Source: Locusta migratoria
Lineage: Eukaryota > Arthropoda > Insecta > Orthoptera > Acrididae
Direction: 5' to 3'
Assembly: GCA_026315105.1 (NCBI GenBank)
Contig: CM048755.1
Span: forward strand, 756,233,301-756,297,300
DNA length: 64,000 nucleotides
Shown: positions 21,501 to 31,523 of the stretch, piece by piece
Numbering within the stretch: the first letter of the stretch is position 1
Layout: each line of letters starts with the position of its first letter
The notes under the pieces: generated by a model
What the model saw: the letters and a program-made list of their open reading frames with translations, nothing else
Database searches by the model: none
Told to the model about the DNA's origin: nothing
Made by a program: the position numbers and the translations under genes

Positions 21501-22169
21501 CGCAATAACCCGTGCACTCGACCATCTCAGAGCATGCCCCAGGAAGTCATATCTTATCTGTAGTGACTCTCTGAGTGCCTTGCACACTCTAGACCACTGC
21601 TTCCCCAGACACCACTTGGTGCGATCCATCCAAGTCATGGTGTTTAGTCTTGGCAAGTCCGGCCGTTCTGTGGCTTTCATATGGACCCCAGGCCACATTG
21701 GAATTCCAGGGAACGAACACGCTGATCAGCTGGCCAAGCAGGCCATCACATGCCAGCGCCTGGATATCGGTACCCCAGAAGGCGATATCCGCTTGGGTCT
21801 CCACCGAAAGATCTTTGAGGCTTGGAATTCGGAATGGGCAACAATGAGTATGCCCAATAAGCTCCGTGGAATCAAGCCCACGACAGCAGCTTGGAAGACT
21901 TCCCTAAGGCCTTCTCGAAGGGACTCAGTCGTTCTCTGTCGCCTGCGTATCGGCCATACGTGGCTAACGCACGGCCACCTCTTACGCCGAGAGGAACCGC
22001 CAGAATGTCATTGTGGCGCTGTGTTGACTGTAGTCCACATCTTGTTGGACTGTCCACTTTTGCTTTTAAGCTGCCTCCTGCGCTCCCTTTGATTTTAGCT
22101 GACGACGCCTCTATGGCTGACTGTGTTTTAGGTTTTATTCGCGCAGCGGGCTGTTATCACAAGCTTTAA
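18501..22169 (+). pseudogene. ORF2 polyprotein of E5, two small deletions
   Basis: It starts at ATG 18501 (MPQQSRSSM then ILQWN). A second in-frame ATG at 18525 overlaps the ORF1 stop as ATGA. The first frame holds the endonuclease (LGDFNAHHPLWGG, GSDHFPIL) and most of RT (QGGFRQGRSTIDN, FFDLRRAYDTTWRHH, FADDF). GVPQAS replaces the usual GVPQGS. A short deletion near 20630 removes the KTR of KTRVMHF and shifts the frame. The next frame, to 22092, holds RNase H (YTDGSQVDGRVGYAY, ICSDSLSAL, WTPGHIGIPGNEHAD). A second deletion near 22060 removes part of the finger, and the end is read in a third frame to 22169. Confidence 0.87.
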
Positions 22170-22557
22170 CGGTGGGTTCGTATGCATGATCTTCAGGCAT
22201 ACACCGCTTATAGTTTTAATCTGTTGTCACTTATGTCTTGTCAGACCCTTTTCCGACTGGCAGTTGTATAGAATGTGCAGAATGGCTGGCTCATCCATTA
22301 TTATCCTAGTGATCAGCCAGCCAACAACATCTGCTGTGATTTTTAGTTGATTATTTGTTCCACCACTACTGTGGTTCCCTTTTCCTTTTTATGTTGCAAT
22401 TATGACCAACACTGTCTTCCTGTACGTCTTTTGTACTAGTTGCAGGGCGCTTATTTTAATCATACATGAAACCCTGTGATCTCTTAGCTGGGAACAGGGG
22501 ACTGATGACCAAGCAGTTTAGTCCCCTTTAAACCCCCAACACCAACCAACCAACCAA
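22170..22557 (+). other. 3'UTR of E5 with two hairpins and AACC/AAC tail
   Basis: The upper hairpin pairs TGGCTGGCT at 22283-22291 with AGCCAGCCA at 22315-22323. The terminal hairpin pairs GGGGACT at 22497-22503 with AGTCCCC at 22520-22526. The tail has drifted to CCAACCAACCAA. Confidence 0.78.
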
Positions 22558-23097
22558 TCCTCCATGTGTGGTTCACGACGGGACTCAGTGGTTTTGTGTC
22601 GCTTACGCATTGGGCATACATGGCTCACCCATGGACATCTCCTTCGGGTTGAGGACCCAGCCCAATGTCGGTGTGGCTCCCGTCTGACAATCGTCCACAT
22701 ATTGATGGACTGCCCGTTTTTAGCCGCCTTGCGGAGACATTTGAACCTCCCTGCTGTTATATCGGAAGTTTTAGGTGACGATGCCACAAGGGCAGATACC
22801 GTTTTACGTTTTATTCGAGCAGGGGGATTTTATCATTCTCTCTAACTGGAGATTTCTTTGTGATACCGAGTGGTTGACTTTTCCTTTTTTATTTTCTGGT
22901 CGGTCAACCACACACTACGGCTTCTTTGTTGTCAGATGTCCTTGTGTGATCGTGTCTTTTCGTTTTGTGTCTTGTCCTTTTTTATGGTGTTTTATGGACT
23001 CAGTGGGACTCCTCTCTCACTTCGAAACCTTAACCTCTGGGCGTATCTCTTTAACATCCATGGAGCTACTTTTGACGCCTAACCAACAACAACAACA
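22558..23097 (+). mobile_element. I-like LINE copy E2, right part (end of ORF2, 3'UTR)
   Basis: ORF2 of E2 resumes in frame (CGSRRDSVVLCRLRIGHTW, CRCGSRLTIVHILMDC) and stops at 22843-22845. The upper 3'UTR hairpin is kept: GTGGTTGAC at 22870-22878 with GTCAACCAC at 22903-22911. The terminal GGGGACT hairpin is missing. The sequence goes from TTTGACGCCTA straight into ACCAACAACAAC at 23081-23097, whereas E8 and E10 have about 50 bp with the hairpin in between. Confidence 0.87.
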
Positions 23098-23319
23098 TTA
23101 TTGACAGCGACAGTGTCGGATGCAGGGTAGTTACATGGGGAAGAGCGAGACCTGACTCGTCTTGCTGTTCTTCAGGATTGCCAAAATACTGTACAGCTAC
23201 AACAGTGCAACTGTTGCTGAAAGCAGAGGCGTGATGCTTAATTTCGTGTAACTACTACGTTTCTGGACATATAAAAGCGTATAAACGATCCAAAATTTCC
23301 TTTACAACAGTCGAAAACG

Positions 23320-23366
<47 letters not shown>

Positions 23367-23781
23367 AACACACAAACTTTACCATAAAGGTGTATACAAA
23401 AATCGTCAGTAATATTGAAGTTCAGAACGCATCTTCCAAGGTGGTGGCCACAATAAGATGTCAATGTTTATGGTGTGTTGTATGTTTTCGTACACGTAGG
23501 TACACTAGTAACAGCAGCAATTACTAATAATCTGGCTCCAAAAATGTCTAGGTTCTTAACCACATTTTGTCCACTGGAATGAGTTAAACGTTAAGAGTGT
23601 TATGTGGGCCGTTATATTGCGTTTGTCCTCAGCGACATGGATAGCCTGCCAGACTCTTGAACCTCTGACGTCACAGGCGGCCACCCCTAATACCCAGATA
23701 ACGCTGAGCGTGCCTCACAATGTTGCTTATGGGATCCCACTTTGGCAACTCTCGGGATACCTGAGGACTTACGTGACCACT
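23098..23781. other. Unrecognised flank with a TC/CA microsatellite
   Basis: This is the first non-LINE DNA right of E2. A (TC)n run at about 23324-23355 passes into (CA)n to 23377. I recognise no coding or mobile sequence otherwise. It may be the original host DNA around E2, or older decayed repeats. Confidence 0.5.
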
Positions 23782-23987
23782 GACTCAAAATGTTCAAACG
23801 TCTGTAATTCTATGGGACCAAATACGTTGGTCACCAGTCCCTAGGCTTACAAACTACTTAAACCAAGTTAAACTAACCTCAGGACAACACACACATCCAT
23901 TCCCGAGGGAGGATTCGAACCACCAACGCGGGAGGCCGCGCGATCCGTAACGTGGCGCTCCAGACCGCTCGGCTACTCCCACGCGGC
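23782..23987 (-). mobile_element. tRNA-derived SINE, minus strand
   Basis: On the minus strand it starts with a tRNA-like head holding an A-box-like TAGCCGAGCGGTCTGG and a B box GGTTCGAATCC. It ends in a hairpin whose plus-strand arms are GGGACCA (23814) and AGTCCC (23836-23841), then CGTTTGAACATTTT. The TSD GACCACT is at 23775-23781 and 23988-23994. The head differs from the four plus-strand SINEs, but the 3' hairpin is the same type. Too diverged from a tRNA to be a working tRNA gene. Confidence 0.8.
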
Positions 23988-24589
23988 GACCACTCATTGT
24001 CTATATTATTATCGTGCAAGTGTAATGGCCTCCATGCACAGATCGCTAAAATGCTCAAGACAGGCGATGCATTAGAGCCACCTCATCACTTGCTGTACGT
24101 CGGTATTGCAATTAAGTTTGTGTTTATCGTATTACACAGGAACAGAGAATCCAGTTTAAAAAAGTGGCCTGATGTAACGACCACTATTCAATTTCGCTGC
24201 TAACGTATGCAGAAAAGATGGTCCGTCGGTTGGTTTTGCCGTTATCACTTGAGAAATAAGTTAACTGCCGTGCAGTTTCAGTATTTTTTATGTCTAAAAC
24301 TGTAACCAGTCTGTAAGGTGGCGAGTATGAGTGCTTGCTGCAAGTGTTTATACAGGCTGGTGGCAATCATACTGACGGTGTTTCGGATGTTGCGATGCTG
24401 GCTGTGTACACTGCAGGACGATGAAACCTCGTGGGTATGTTCAGTAATGGTTGCGCTATGATAAAGAAAGTCCTACTTCCTGCGAAAATATGACGCTGTA
24501 AGCAGTCATGTCATGTGATTGCAGGGATAGGGAAGGACCGATCAAACATTATAAGAGTGGCTCTGGCAAATTTATTAGCACACGGTTAT
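23988..24589. other. No recognised feature
   Basis: Moderately AT-rich DNA between the minus-strand SINE and the transposase remnant. Its right half is probably the decayed 3' end of that transposon, but I cannot see a terminal repeat. Confidence 0.4.
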
Positions 24590-25656
24590 AACTTGCAACG
24601 TGTATTCAATGTGGTTTTCCGACTCAGCAACATGCTGCATCCGTAAGACGGCATATCCGACACAGTGCGGACGATACGTCGTCGTATGTCATCCTTCAGA
24701 GCAGGAAGAGTACAGATATACACGATCCTTCATATACCCTCCACAACCTGACGTTACATGGCTTTACGTCGAGGGATCTGGATGGCCATACATCTTAAAG
24801 TGCCTAGAGACGATACGGAGATCACCGAAAGTTTCTCGAAGCACATTTTCCACCCGACGAACAACGTGTGTCGCCTCATCTTACATGAAATTACTGGTGT
24901 GGATACAGTCCCATTCTTGGAAAACCGGAGATCTTTATAACGTGCAGCTGTTACCGTACACTTAACAGGTTCACGAGCTGTCATCTCGAAGGAAAATAAT
25001 CCTAGGATGAAAGAGCTTGTGAAATCACACCACACAATCACGTGAGATGAGTGCCCTCGAAGCTCCGCCGGCCGCGGTGGCCGAGGTGACTGAGGCGCTC
25101 CAGTCACGGTCAGCACGGCCACTACGGTCGGGGGTTCGAATCCCCCCTCGGGCATGGATATTTGTGCCGTCCTAGTTCGTAAGTAGTTCATAAGTAGTTT
25201 GTAAGTTTAGGGACTGATGACCCCGTGGTTGGGTCCCATAAGCTTAACAAACATTTGAACATTTTTTTAAAGCTCCTACACAGTGTGTGTGGGAGTACAG
25301 CCCCATATCCGACTGTTTTGGGCAGTCAAGGCACCGTGACGAGTACAGTGTGCGTCGTCCATTCCAAATGACATTCCCTGGCCACATGGAATCTATTTTT
25401 ATGAGTGCCGAAAACGAAGGAAAAGTCGTGGCGTTGTAGCTTATCCTGGGGCTGCATTTGGTGCGCATTAGTAATGTGTAAGGGATAGCAGTATGAAATG
25501 CGCCGCAAATCTTTTGAAATGTTGACCAGGGGAGAGACGATTGGCAACAGTAACTTCATCAACAACTGCCTTAGGAATGGGAAGCCTCCCTCTCCATGCT
25601 ACAACGGGTAATTCAGCTGCTTTGCGCTGTATCTGGGCCTGCTCTGGGACATCGAG
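24590..25656 (-). pseudogene. Tc1/mariner-like transposase remnant, split by a SINE
   Basis: Read on the minus strand in several frames. N-terminal side, right of the SINE at 25067-25268: DEVTVANRLSPGQHFKR, then YPLHITNAHQMQPQDKLQRH at about 25440-25500. After the SINE: CDFTSSFILGLFSFEMTA near 24990-25050, then FGDLRIVSRHF near 24820 and GGYMKDRVY near 24720. These match my memory of a transposase widespread in arthropods, with xVWCGFTSSFILGPYFFEE and FWLWGYLKDxVY blocks. Frames are broken throughout, so it is inactive. The family assignment is from recognition only; a profile search would settle it. Confidence 0.62.
25067..25268 (+). mobile_element. tRNA-derived SINE in the transposase remnant
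   Basis: Head GCCGGCCGCGGTGGCCGAGG, with an A-box-like TGGCCGAGGTGAC and B box GGTTCGAATCC. The middle repeats GTAAGTAGTTC-like units. The 3' hairpin GGGACT (25210-25215) pairs with GGTCCC (25232-25237), then CAAACATTTGAACATTT. The TSD AAGCTCC lies on both sides (ending 25066 and starting 25269). Four copies of this family are in the window. Confidence 0.88.
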
Positions 25657-25856
25657 AGCCGGCCGCGGTGGCCGACGGGATTGAGGCGCTCCAGTCACGG
25701 TCTGCACGGCCACTACGGTCGGGGGTTCGAATCCCCCCTCGGGCATGGATATTTGTGCCGTCCTTAGTATAAGGTAGTTGATAAATAGTTTGTTAGTTTA
25801 GGGACTGATGACCCCGTAGTTAAGTCCCATAAGTTTAACAAACATTTGACATTTTC
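25657..25856 (+). mobile_element. tRNA-derived SINE, second copy beside the transposase remnant
   Basis: Same family as 25067-25268. The B box is GGTTCGAATCC and the hairpin is GGGACT at 25801-25806 with AGTCCC at 25823-25828. The middle unit is shorter. I see no convincing TSD, only a possible GACAT on both sides. The A box has changed (GGCCGACGGGA). Confidence 0.85.
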
Positions 25857-26727
25857 AGCTGTTTCTTCAACATTCTTGATCCTATCGTTCAGACCATTAA
25901 CTGATAGGGCGCATTCACGCAGCTGTCAGCGATATTCTCTGCTGTTGCTGCCATTCAGATAAAACACCTTTAACGAAAGCTATTTCAGTTCGTACGAGAA
26001 ACTTCAAATGTCTTACGCGTTTATACAAAAATCACTTTACAAACCACACGAACAAGCGTTCATAATTAACCAACAGCATACCGATGTCAAAACTGGAAAC
26101 ATTTCACATTCTGACTGGAGGCAGTGAATGGAAGTATAAATGTTTTCATCATACTCGATGAGCGCACCGATAAGCGAGCAAAGCCACGACGTTTGAGCGG
26201 CCTGCGCTGCCAAGTAAACAGCCCGCACTCGGAACGCCGCCAGTATAATTATAACCAGCCGCTGCCACTCACGCAGAGGAGTTTCTCAATATCCTAAATA
26301 CATTCACTATTCCATAATGCCGTGATGTTTTGTGCTTAATAATCACACATAAATATGAACACAAGGGGTACAATTTACCGGCTTCGTTGAAAAACCTTTA
26401 ATATGTTACTTGACAAATGTCGAAATTAATATAAGTTAATAGAATCAAAATGCAAATATGTTAGAATCTTATAAAATGAATTATTTCATTTTCATAAGTA
26501 AGAAATCGAGAAAAAGAATATTATGTAAACATTGTTAAGAGATCACAACTAATGTCGTGAGACTACAGTCAGTTAACTGAAGTAGCTAATCTGGGATTAA
26601 AAGTTGCACTTTTTCTGTCTCCTGAACTTCCTAAAAGAAAAATTTGTTTTTCGCAACAATGCGCTACGCCCAACTAGCAACCCTGCAAATCATTTAGGGT
26701 GCGCGTCTGGCTTCTACATCTACATAA
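25857..26727. other. Probable transposon 5' flank and AT-rich DNA
   Basis: 25860-26000 may still belong to the minus-strand transposon. The rest, especially 26340-26600, is AT-rich with no readable gene. Confidence 0.4.
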
Positions 26728-27413
26728 ACAGGGCGAATCACCTAACATTTGCACCGAAAATATTGCGGAAACGGAAAGTGCGATTGTTGTGCGGTTTTCA
26801 CAGATTGGATTGGTAATCAGGGGCTCGTATTTTTAGCCAACAAACAGATTGTAATATAACTTGGAAAGTGTATTTGTTATGCCAACATACAGTTTTTTTA
26901 ATGGAACAATGGTTGTTTCAATCATGCACTGGAATTTTTGACACCAGCTATGTACAAAGAATTTTGAATGACATTTTTATCAAGTTTAGTTAGGCAGCTA
27001 CAACCGTTCAAAGTTTCGGGAGCGGAGGCTGCGATAGCATAGCTGACTGGCCGAGTGGCTAGTCCCTGGGGCACGGCCCACTGTATCATGACCACCAGCC
27101 AGTAAGCTACGCTGTCGTAGCCTCCGGCCCCAAAACTTTGAATGGTTGTAGCTGCCAAACTAAACATGATAAAAATGTCATTCAAAATTCTTTGTACACA
27201 GATGGTGTCACAAATTGCAGTGCATGATAGACATTGTTCCATTTGAAAAACTGTATGGTTGCATAAAAGTACACATTATAGGTATTTTTACAATCTGTTT
27301 ATTGGTTAACAATACGAGTACTTGACTACCAATCCATTCTGTGAAAACCACACATCAATCGCACTTTCCGTTTCCGCAACATTTGCTGTGCAACTGTTAG
27401 GTGATTTACCCTG
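26728..27413. repeat. Foldback element, two ~340 bp inverted arms
   Basis: The left arm starts ACAGGGCGAATCACCTAAC and the right arm ends with its imperfect reverse complement, GTTAGGTGATTTACCCTGT. Along the arms TTGCGGAAACGGAAAGTGCG, GGTTTTCACAG, CAAAGAATTTTGAATGACA and GGCAGCTACAACC all recur inverted. The centre is near 27070. There is no coding frame. It resembles a non-autonomous DNA transposon (foldback/MITE type). The flanking duplication is unclear, at most a few A/T bases. Confidence 0.75.
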
Positions 27414-27419
27414 TATACG

Positions 27420-27760
27420 TCGCAATTCACAGTAAAGTGCGTGGTGGAGTGTACACTGTACAGCTATTAGGTATTTCCTTTCCTATTCCACTCCCAAATA
27501 GAACGAGGAAAAAAAGAATGTCTATATGCCTCCGCACGAGCCCTTATTTCTCTTATCTTGTCTTTGTGATCACTAAACGAAATGTAAGTAGGCGGCAACA
27601 AGATCGTACTACATTCAGCTTCAAATCCCGGCCCTCTAAATTTCCTCAACAGAATTTCTCGAAAAGAGCGTCGTTTTTCTTCCAGCGATCGCCATTTGAG
27701 TTCCCGGAGCATTTCCGTGACACTGTGAGATTACCGCCCATTAGAAATATTGGTAATTAA
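27420..27760 (-). pseudogene. C-terminal end of a CR1/Jockey-like RT
   Basis: On the minus strand: MLRELKWRSLEEKRRSF, then YISFSDHKDKIREIRARAEA and SFFPRSIWEWNR. This is the typical end of CR1/Jockey-like reverse transcriptases (HxxKIRxxxxRTxxYRxSFFPRTIREWN). Only about 80 residues remain. It abuts the foldback element. Confidence 0.7.
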
Positions 27761-29274
27761 TAGCATTTGTAATTAAACAGTATGAAGTTCACTGCAAACA
27801 TTGACCATGTCAATGCACCAAATGTTACACAATTGTAATCTTAATAATTATGGTAGCAATGTATGTACGCAGTTGGGTGACAACATTTATAGTTATGCCA
27901 TAGGCAGAAACTCTCCACGTTGAGATTTGCTGTGTGCTTGTAGCTGAGGGGAGGCGACGAGCAGGCCGACGTTGGTGGCTTGTTCCAGCTTAGGATTTTT
28001 CAGGCTAGTTTCCGGTGAGGGGAGAGAGGGACAATGGCGAGTGCCAGGCGCAGTGCAGTGCACAGCGTGAAATAAAATATTCTAATACTACTTGCATTTG
28101 AAGTAATACGATGCAGTTAGGAACCTTTAAGGCCCTCATTACAAAATAGCCTGTTGACAAATAAACAATACATTAGCTGATATAGTCACATCTGGCGTAA
28201 TATGTTTAATTGACAATGAAAAGTAATAAATTACCAATGAACACAAGACAGTTACACAACTAGCATGGCAATGTTTGTTTATAAAAATAATATATTAACT
28301 ATTTCTCATTTTATTTTCAATTAATCTTGTGTATTTTATCTTGAAGTATTCAGTTAAATCACTTATCTGTGATATAAGAAATTGCACGATTATAATAAAT
28401 AGTACAAAGGATGTTTATACCAATATAAAAACCTAAGAAGACATTTGTTTAATGTGTAGTGTAATTATTTTGATTTTAAGTAAAGTTTTAGAAATGTATC
28501 GGCTGAGCGCTGTACGTTGGCAAGTCGGTTAGAACAGCTCACATGGGGAAGTTGATGACGTAGGGAAAAAAAACCCGGCAGTTGGGCTTTTGGCGCGCGC
28601 GCGTGCGGCCCAGGAAGTCAGGAGTCGGGAACGAGTGGGATAGCTGGCCGGGCGGCGTCGCTCTGCTCAGTCGGTATGTGGATCTCCAGGTGGAGACTAT
28701 AGATTTTTGTGTGGCAGTTGCCATGTGTGGTTGCTCGTCGTAGACTGCACCAAGTTGAATCGAGTGCTACTGTGTGTTGTGAATATTTAGCCGGTGGAAC
28801 AAGGTGTGCATCGCACTGAATTAAAGTGACTGTGTTTTGTTAGTGTAACACGTGTCGTTGCATAGGCATGAACATAAACGGTGTTTGAGACAGGCACATG
28901 GTGTGAAAACAATTTGCGACAAATATTCATTTTGTCTAGGGGCTCACGAGCTATAACTTTATTTGATAAATGTGTCGACGTACACACGTATCAGCCACAG
29001 GGTTTTAATATGTTGTAATAAACAACATAAAGTGAACTTTCACGTGTTTTCAAAAATAGTAGTTAGTACACCCTTTTCTCACGTGAATTTACTTTATTAT
29101 GAATTTTTTTGTTAATCATATGCAGGGAAGGAAAGCTGCGAACGTGTGATATCATCCCCTAGAAAACGAGTCAAACAGTAGCAATCACAGTTCCAGTGTT
29201 TTTGCATGTTTAGAAATTTGGTTCGCAATTGGTGGTTGTGAGTTTTAAAAATTAAACCTTCCCTATTTAAACTC
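27761..29274. other. AT-rich DNA with one GC-rich patch; no gene recognised
   Basis: 28080-28500 is strongly AT-rich. 28570-28680 is a short GC- and CpG-rich patch (GGCGCGCGCGCGTGCGG, GGCCGGGCGGCGTCG) unlike its surroundings. It may be the end of an unrecognised element or a promoter-like island. No coding support. Confidence 0.4.
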
Positions 29275-31166
29275 TCACCCCGATCTTTCACCCTCGCAAC
29301 TCGCACATTTGTCGAACCTACCAATAACGAACCTAGCTGCTCGCCTCTGAACTGCTTTTGTGACTTTTTTTAAACTGATCTGCTGCGGGTCCCAAACACT
29401 TGAGCAATACTCAAGACGTGGTCGTACAAACTTTTTATACGCCGTCTCCTTCACAGATGAAGTACATCTTCCCAAAATTTTCCCAATAAACCGAAGTCGG
29501 CTACCCGCCCTATTCACAACTGTCCTTATATGTTCATTCCATTTCATATCGATTTGCAAAGTTACGCCTAGGTATTTGAACGACGCGACTGCACAAGAAG
29601 CTCACTACTAATGCTGTATTCGAACATTATTATGGGAATGTTTTTCCTACTCATGTACATCGCCTTATATTTTTCTATATCTAGAGCTAGCAGCTATTCT
29701 TCACACCAACTAGAAATTTTGTCTAAGTCATCCTGTATGCTATTACAGTCACATAAAGACAACACCCTCCCATACACCACAGCATAATCAGGAAATAGCC
29801 GCAAATTACAACTTACTCTGTCCATCAGATCATTTATATAGATAGAAAATAATAGCTGTCCCATCACAGCCTGGGGCACGCCTGATGATACGAGCATTTG
29901 GAACAGGTTCACAGATTAGTGACCGGCTGGAAGACTTCGTAAGTACGTTGTTCTTGACGGCGAGTGTTCGTCAGAGACTAGTGTCTGGTATCTTCGTTAG
30001 CAGTCTGCAGTGTGGCACAGCGTCAAATGCTTTTTTGAAATCGAGGAAAACATAATCTATACGTTATACTGATTGATCAGATGTAATTAAGTGTATTCCA
30101 AACAGTAACATCATTCTCTGTAAATAATAAACGACTTAATCATGAGTATCTACATGTTGTTACAATATATATATTTCATAAGTCAAAAGCATGGCATAAT
30201 TTAGTACAATTTATTTTTTTATATTGCCAAAATAAAATATTTCTCTTTTACAAATTAATATGATTAACTTCATGAAATCTACATCTGCTGTATTCTTGCG
30301 ATCATGTTAACAACCAAGTACCAAACATTACCAGTTACTTAGTAAGTTATCAACAAAATATGACATAGCTGTAGACTTGTGTTTTATTCATTGACTATCA
30401 TAGATTTTTAGGTCATCTTTTATATTAAATCCAAAAGGCGAACAATAATTGTTTCTTACAAAACGTTGATATATAGTTAAATGGTACATTTTATACTGTT
30501 TGTCCAGATGATATTAACTGTAGTTAAATAGTAATTTTACCTCTTTTGTATGACATATGAATGTATTAACAAAATAAATAACATTAATTTTTATTATCAA
30601 TTTTATTTTCTTTCCATAAGAGATGAATAAACTTACATACTTCGTAAGATTAATGTTAGCCCAATACGTATTAGAATATAAAATAGCAATCTGTATATTT
30701 TATCTTTCATGTAAATCATTTTCTCATAACAACATTGTAAATTGAATTTGGAGAATAACAGAATATCACAGAGAGAGCAAGTTGCGGAAGACAGAACTGG
30801 TTCGCCTCCACGTGGCAGGGACGGGCAACGACGTAGGTTCTGGAAACTTATCACTTCCAGAAGCTACGATGGCTAAGTAACCAGTGTATGTAACAGTCCT
30901 ACAAGTTTTAGCAGTGCACGACCCACTTTAGAATTACAAGGTGGTGGGTCACTCTGTGATGTTAAATGATGAAAAAAAATGACACAATCTGCCTGTTGTC
31001 CTTTATCCATGGCTCGCAAGTTTTCATGTGAGGAAAGGGCAAGCTGAGTGTCACGTGAACGACGTTTCGTAAACCCGTGATGATTCATAGAAAGAAGCTC
31101 TTTGGTCTCAAGGAAATTTACTATATTCGAACTGAGAATATGCTCCAAAATTCTACAGGAAACTGA
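29275..31166 (-). pseudogene. CR1/Jockey-like RT remnant, split by an AT-rich insert
   Basis: Read on the minus strand from the right. 31160-30991: EHILSSNIVNFLETKELLS, HGFTKRRS and DKGQQAD. 30053-30000: DYVFLDFKKAFDAVPH. 29912-29694: SGVPQAVMGQLLFSIYINDL and FPDYAVVYG, where the catalytic FADD box has become FPDY. 29559-29275: WNEHIRTVVNRAGSRLRFIG, RPRLEYCSSVWDP and RRAARFVIGRF. The order is right for one element, and 30059-30985 is foreign. Several frames and a lost active site show it is dead. It is a different LINE clade from E1-E11: no RNase H, and another RT type. Confidence 0.78.
30059..30985. repeat. 927-bp mostly AT-rich insert in the RT remnant
   Basis: RT sequence stops at CATAATCT (30051-30058) and resumes at ACAATCT (30984-30990), so AATCT may be a short TSD. 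The insert has no long frame and no clear terminal repeats. Near its right end GACCCAC and GTGGGTC form a small inverted pair. Origin unknown. Confidence 0.5.
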
Positions 31167-31523
31167 TTGTTGTTGTTTTGAGGGGACTAAACATCTAGGT
31201 CATCAGTCCCCTGTTCATAGATAAGAGTTCACCGTCAGAAACTAAAAATAGACATCGAGAATGGAGACTCACAAAATGGATAGACTGACAATGAACAGTT
31301 CGCTGACAACATAAAAGAAAGACACAGGTAATAAACCAAGTCAGGAACTAAGTTAAAAACTGGATAGCAGAATACCATGGCTGGCTGATCACAAAGATAA
31401 TACAGGATGAGCCAGCCATGCAGCACACATTAAAACCCCTAGGCATTTTACATAAGAGTCTTAAAAGGTCTTTAAAAGCGCTGGATAGGTGGGGGCCTGA
31501 GATATCGGGCCATAGCACCCACC
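31167..31523 (-). other. 3'UTR of E6 with two hairpins and AAC tail
   Basis: On the plus strand, the terminal hairpin is GGGGACT at 31182-31188 with AGTCCCC at 31205-31211. The upper hairpin is TGGCTGGCT at 31378-31386 with AGCCAGCCA at 31410-31418. The tail next to the flank is only about three AAC units. Confidence 0.75.

Larger units (their letters stand above)
17066..22557 (+). mobile_element. I-like LINE copy E5, lacking its 5' end
   Basis: It begins in ORF1 at the position matching about residue 48 (CTTAACAGATCTGAGCC, compare 11617-11636 in E3). It runs to a tail of AACC and AAC units ending at 22557, next to the second E2 TSD. It lies inside the same TSD pair as E3, so E3 and E5 entered E2 as one block, or E5 formed inside E3's tail. 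Confidence 0.88.

Noticed and set aside
25067..25150. A tRNA gene with A and B boxes
   Set aside because: It is followed by a SINE body and TSD, is repeated four times with the same body, and does not complete a normal cloverleaf acceptor. It is a SINE head.
24754..25191. Minus-strand frame with MPEGGFEPP start, also seen near the other SINEs (25468, 40499, 60481)
   Set aside because: The common N-terminal part is the antisense of the SINE's tRNA-like region, so it is a shadow. Only the downstream transposase-like part of this frame was kept.
27401..27760. Plus-strand frame of 119 codons as a gene
   Set aside because: It is the antisense of the RT C-terminus (SFFPRSIWEWNR) on the minus strand.
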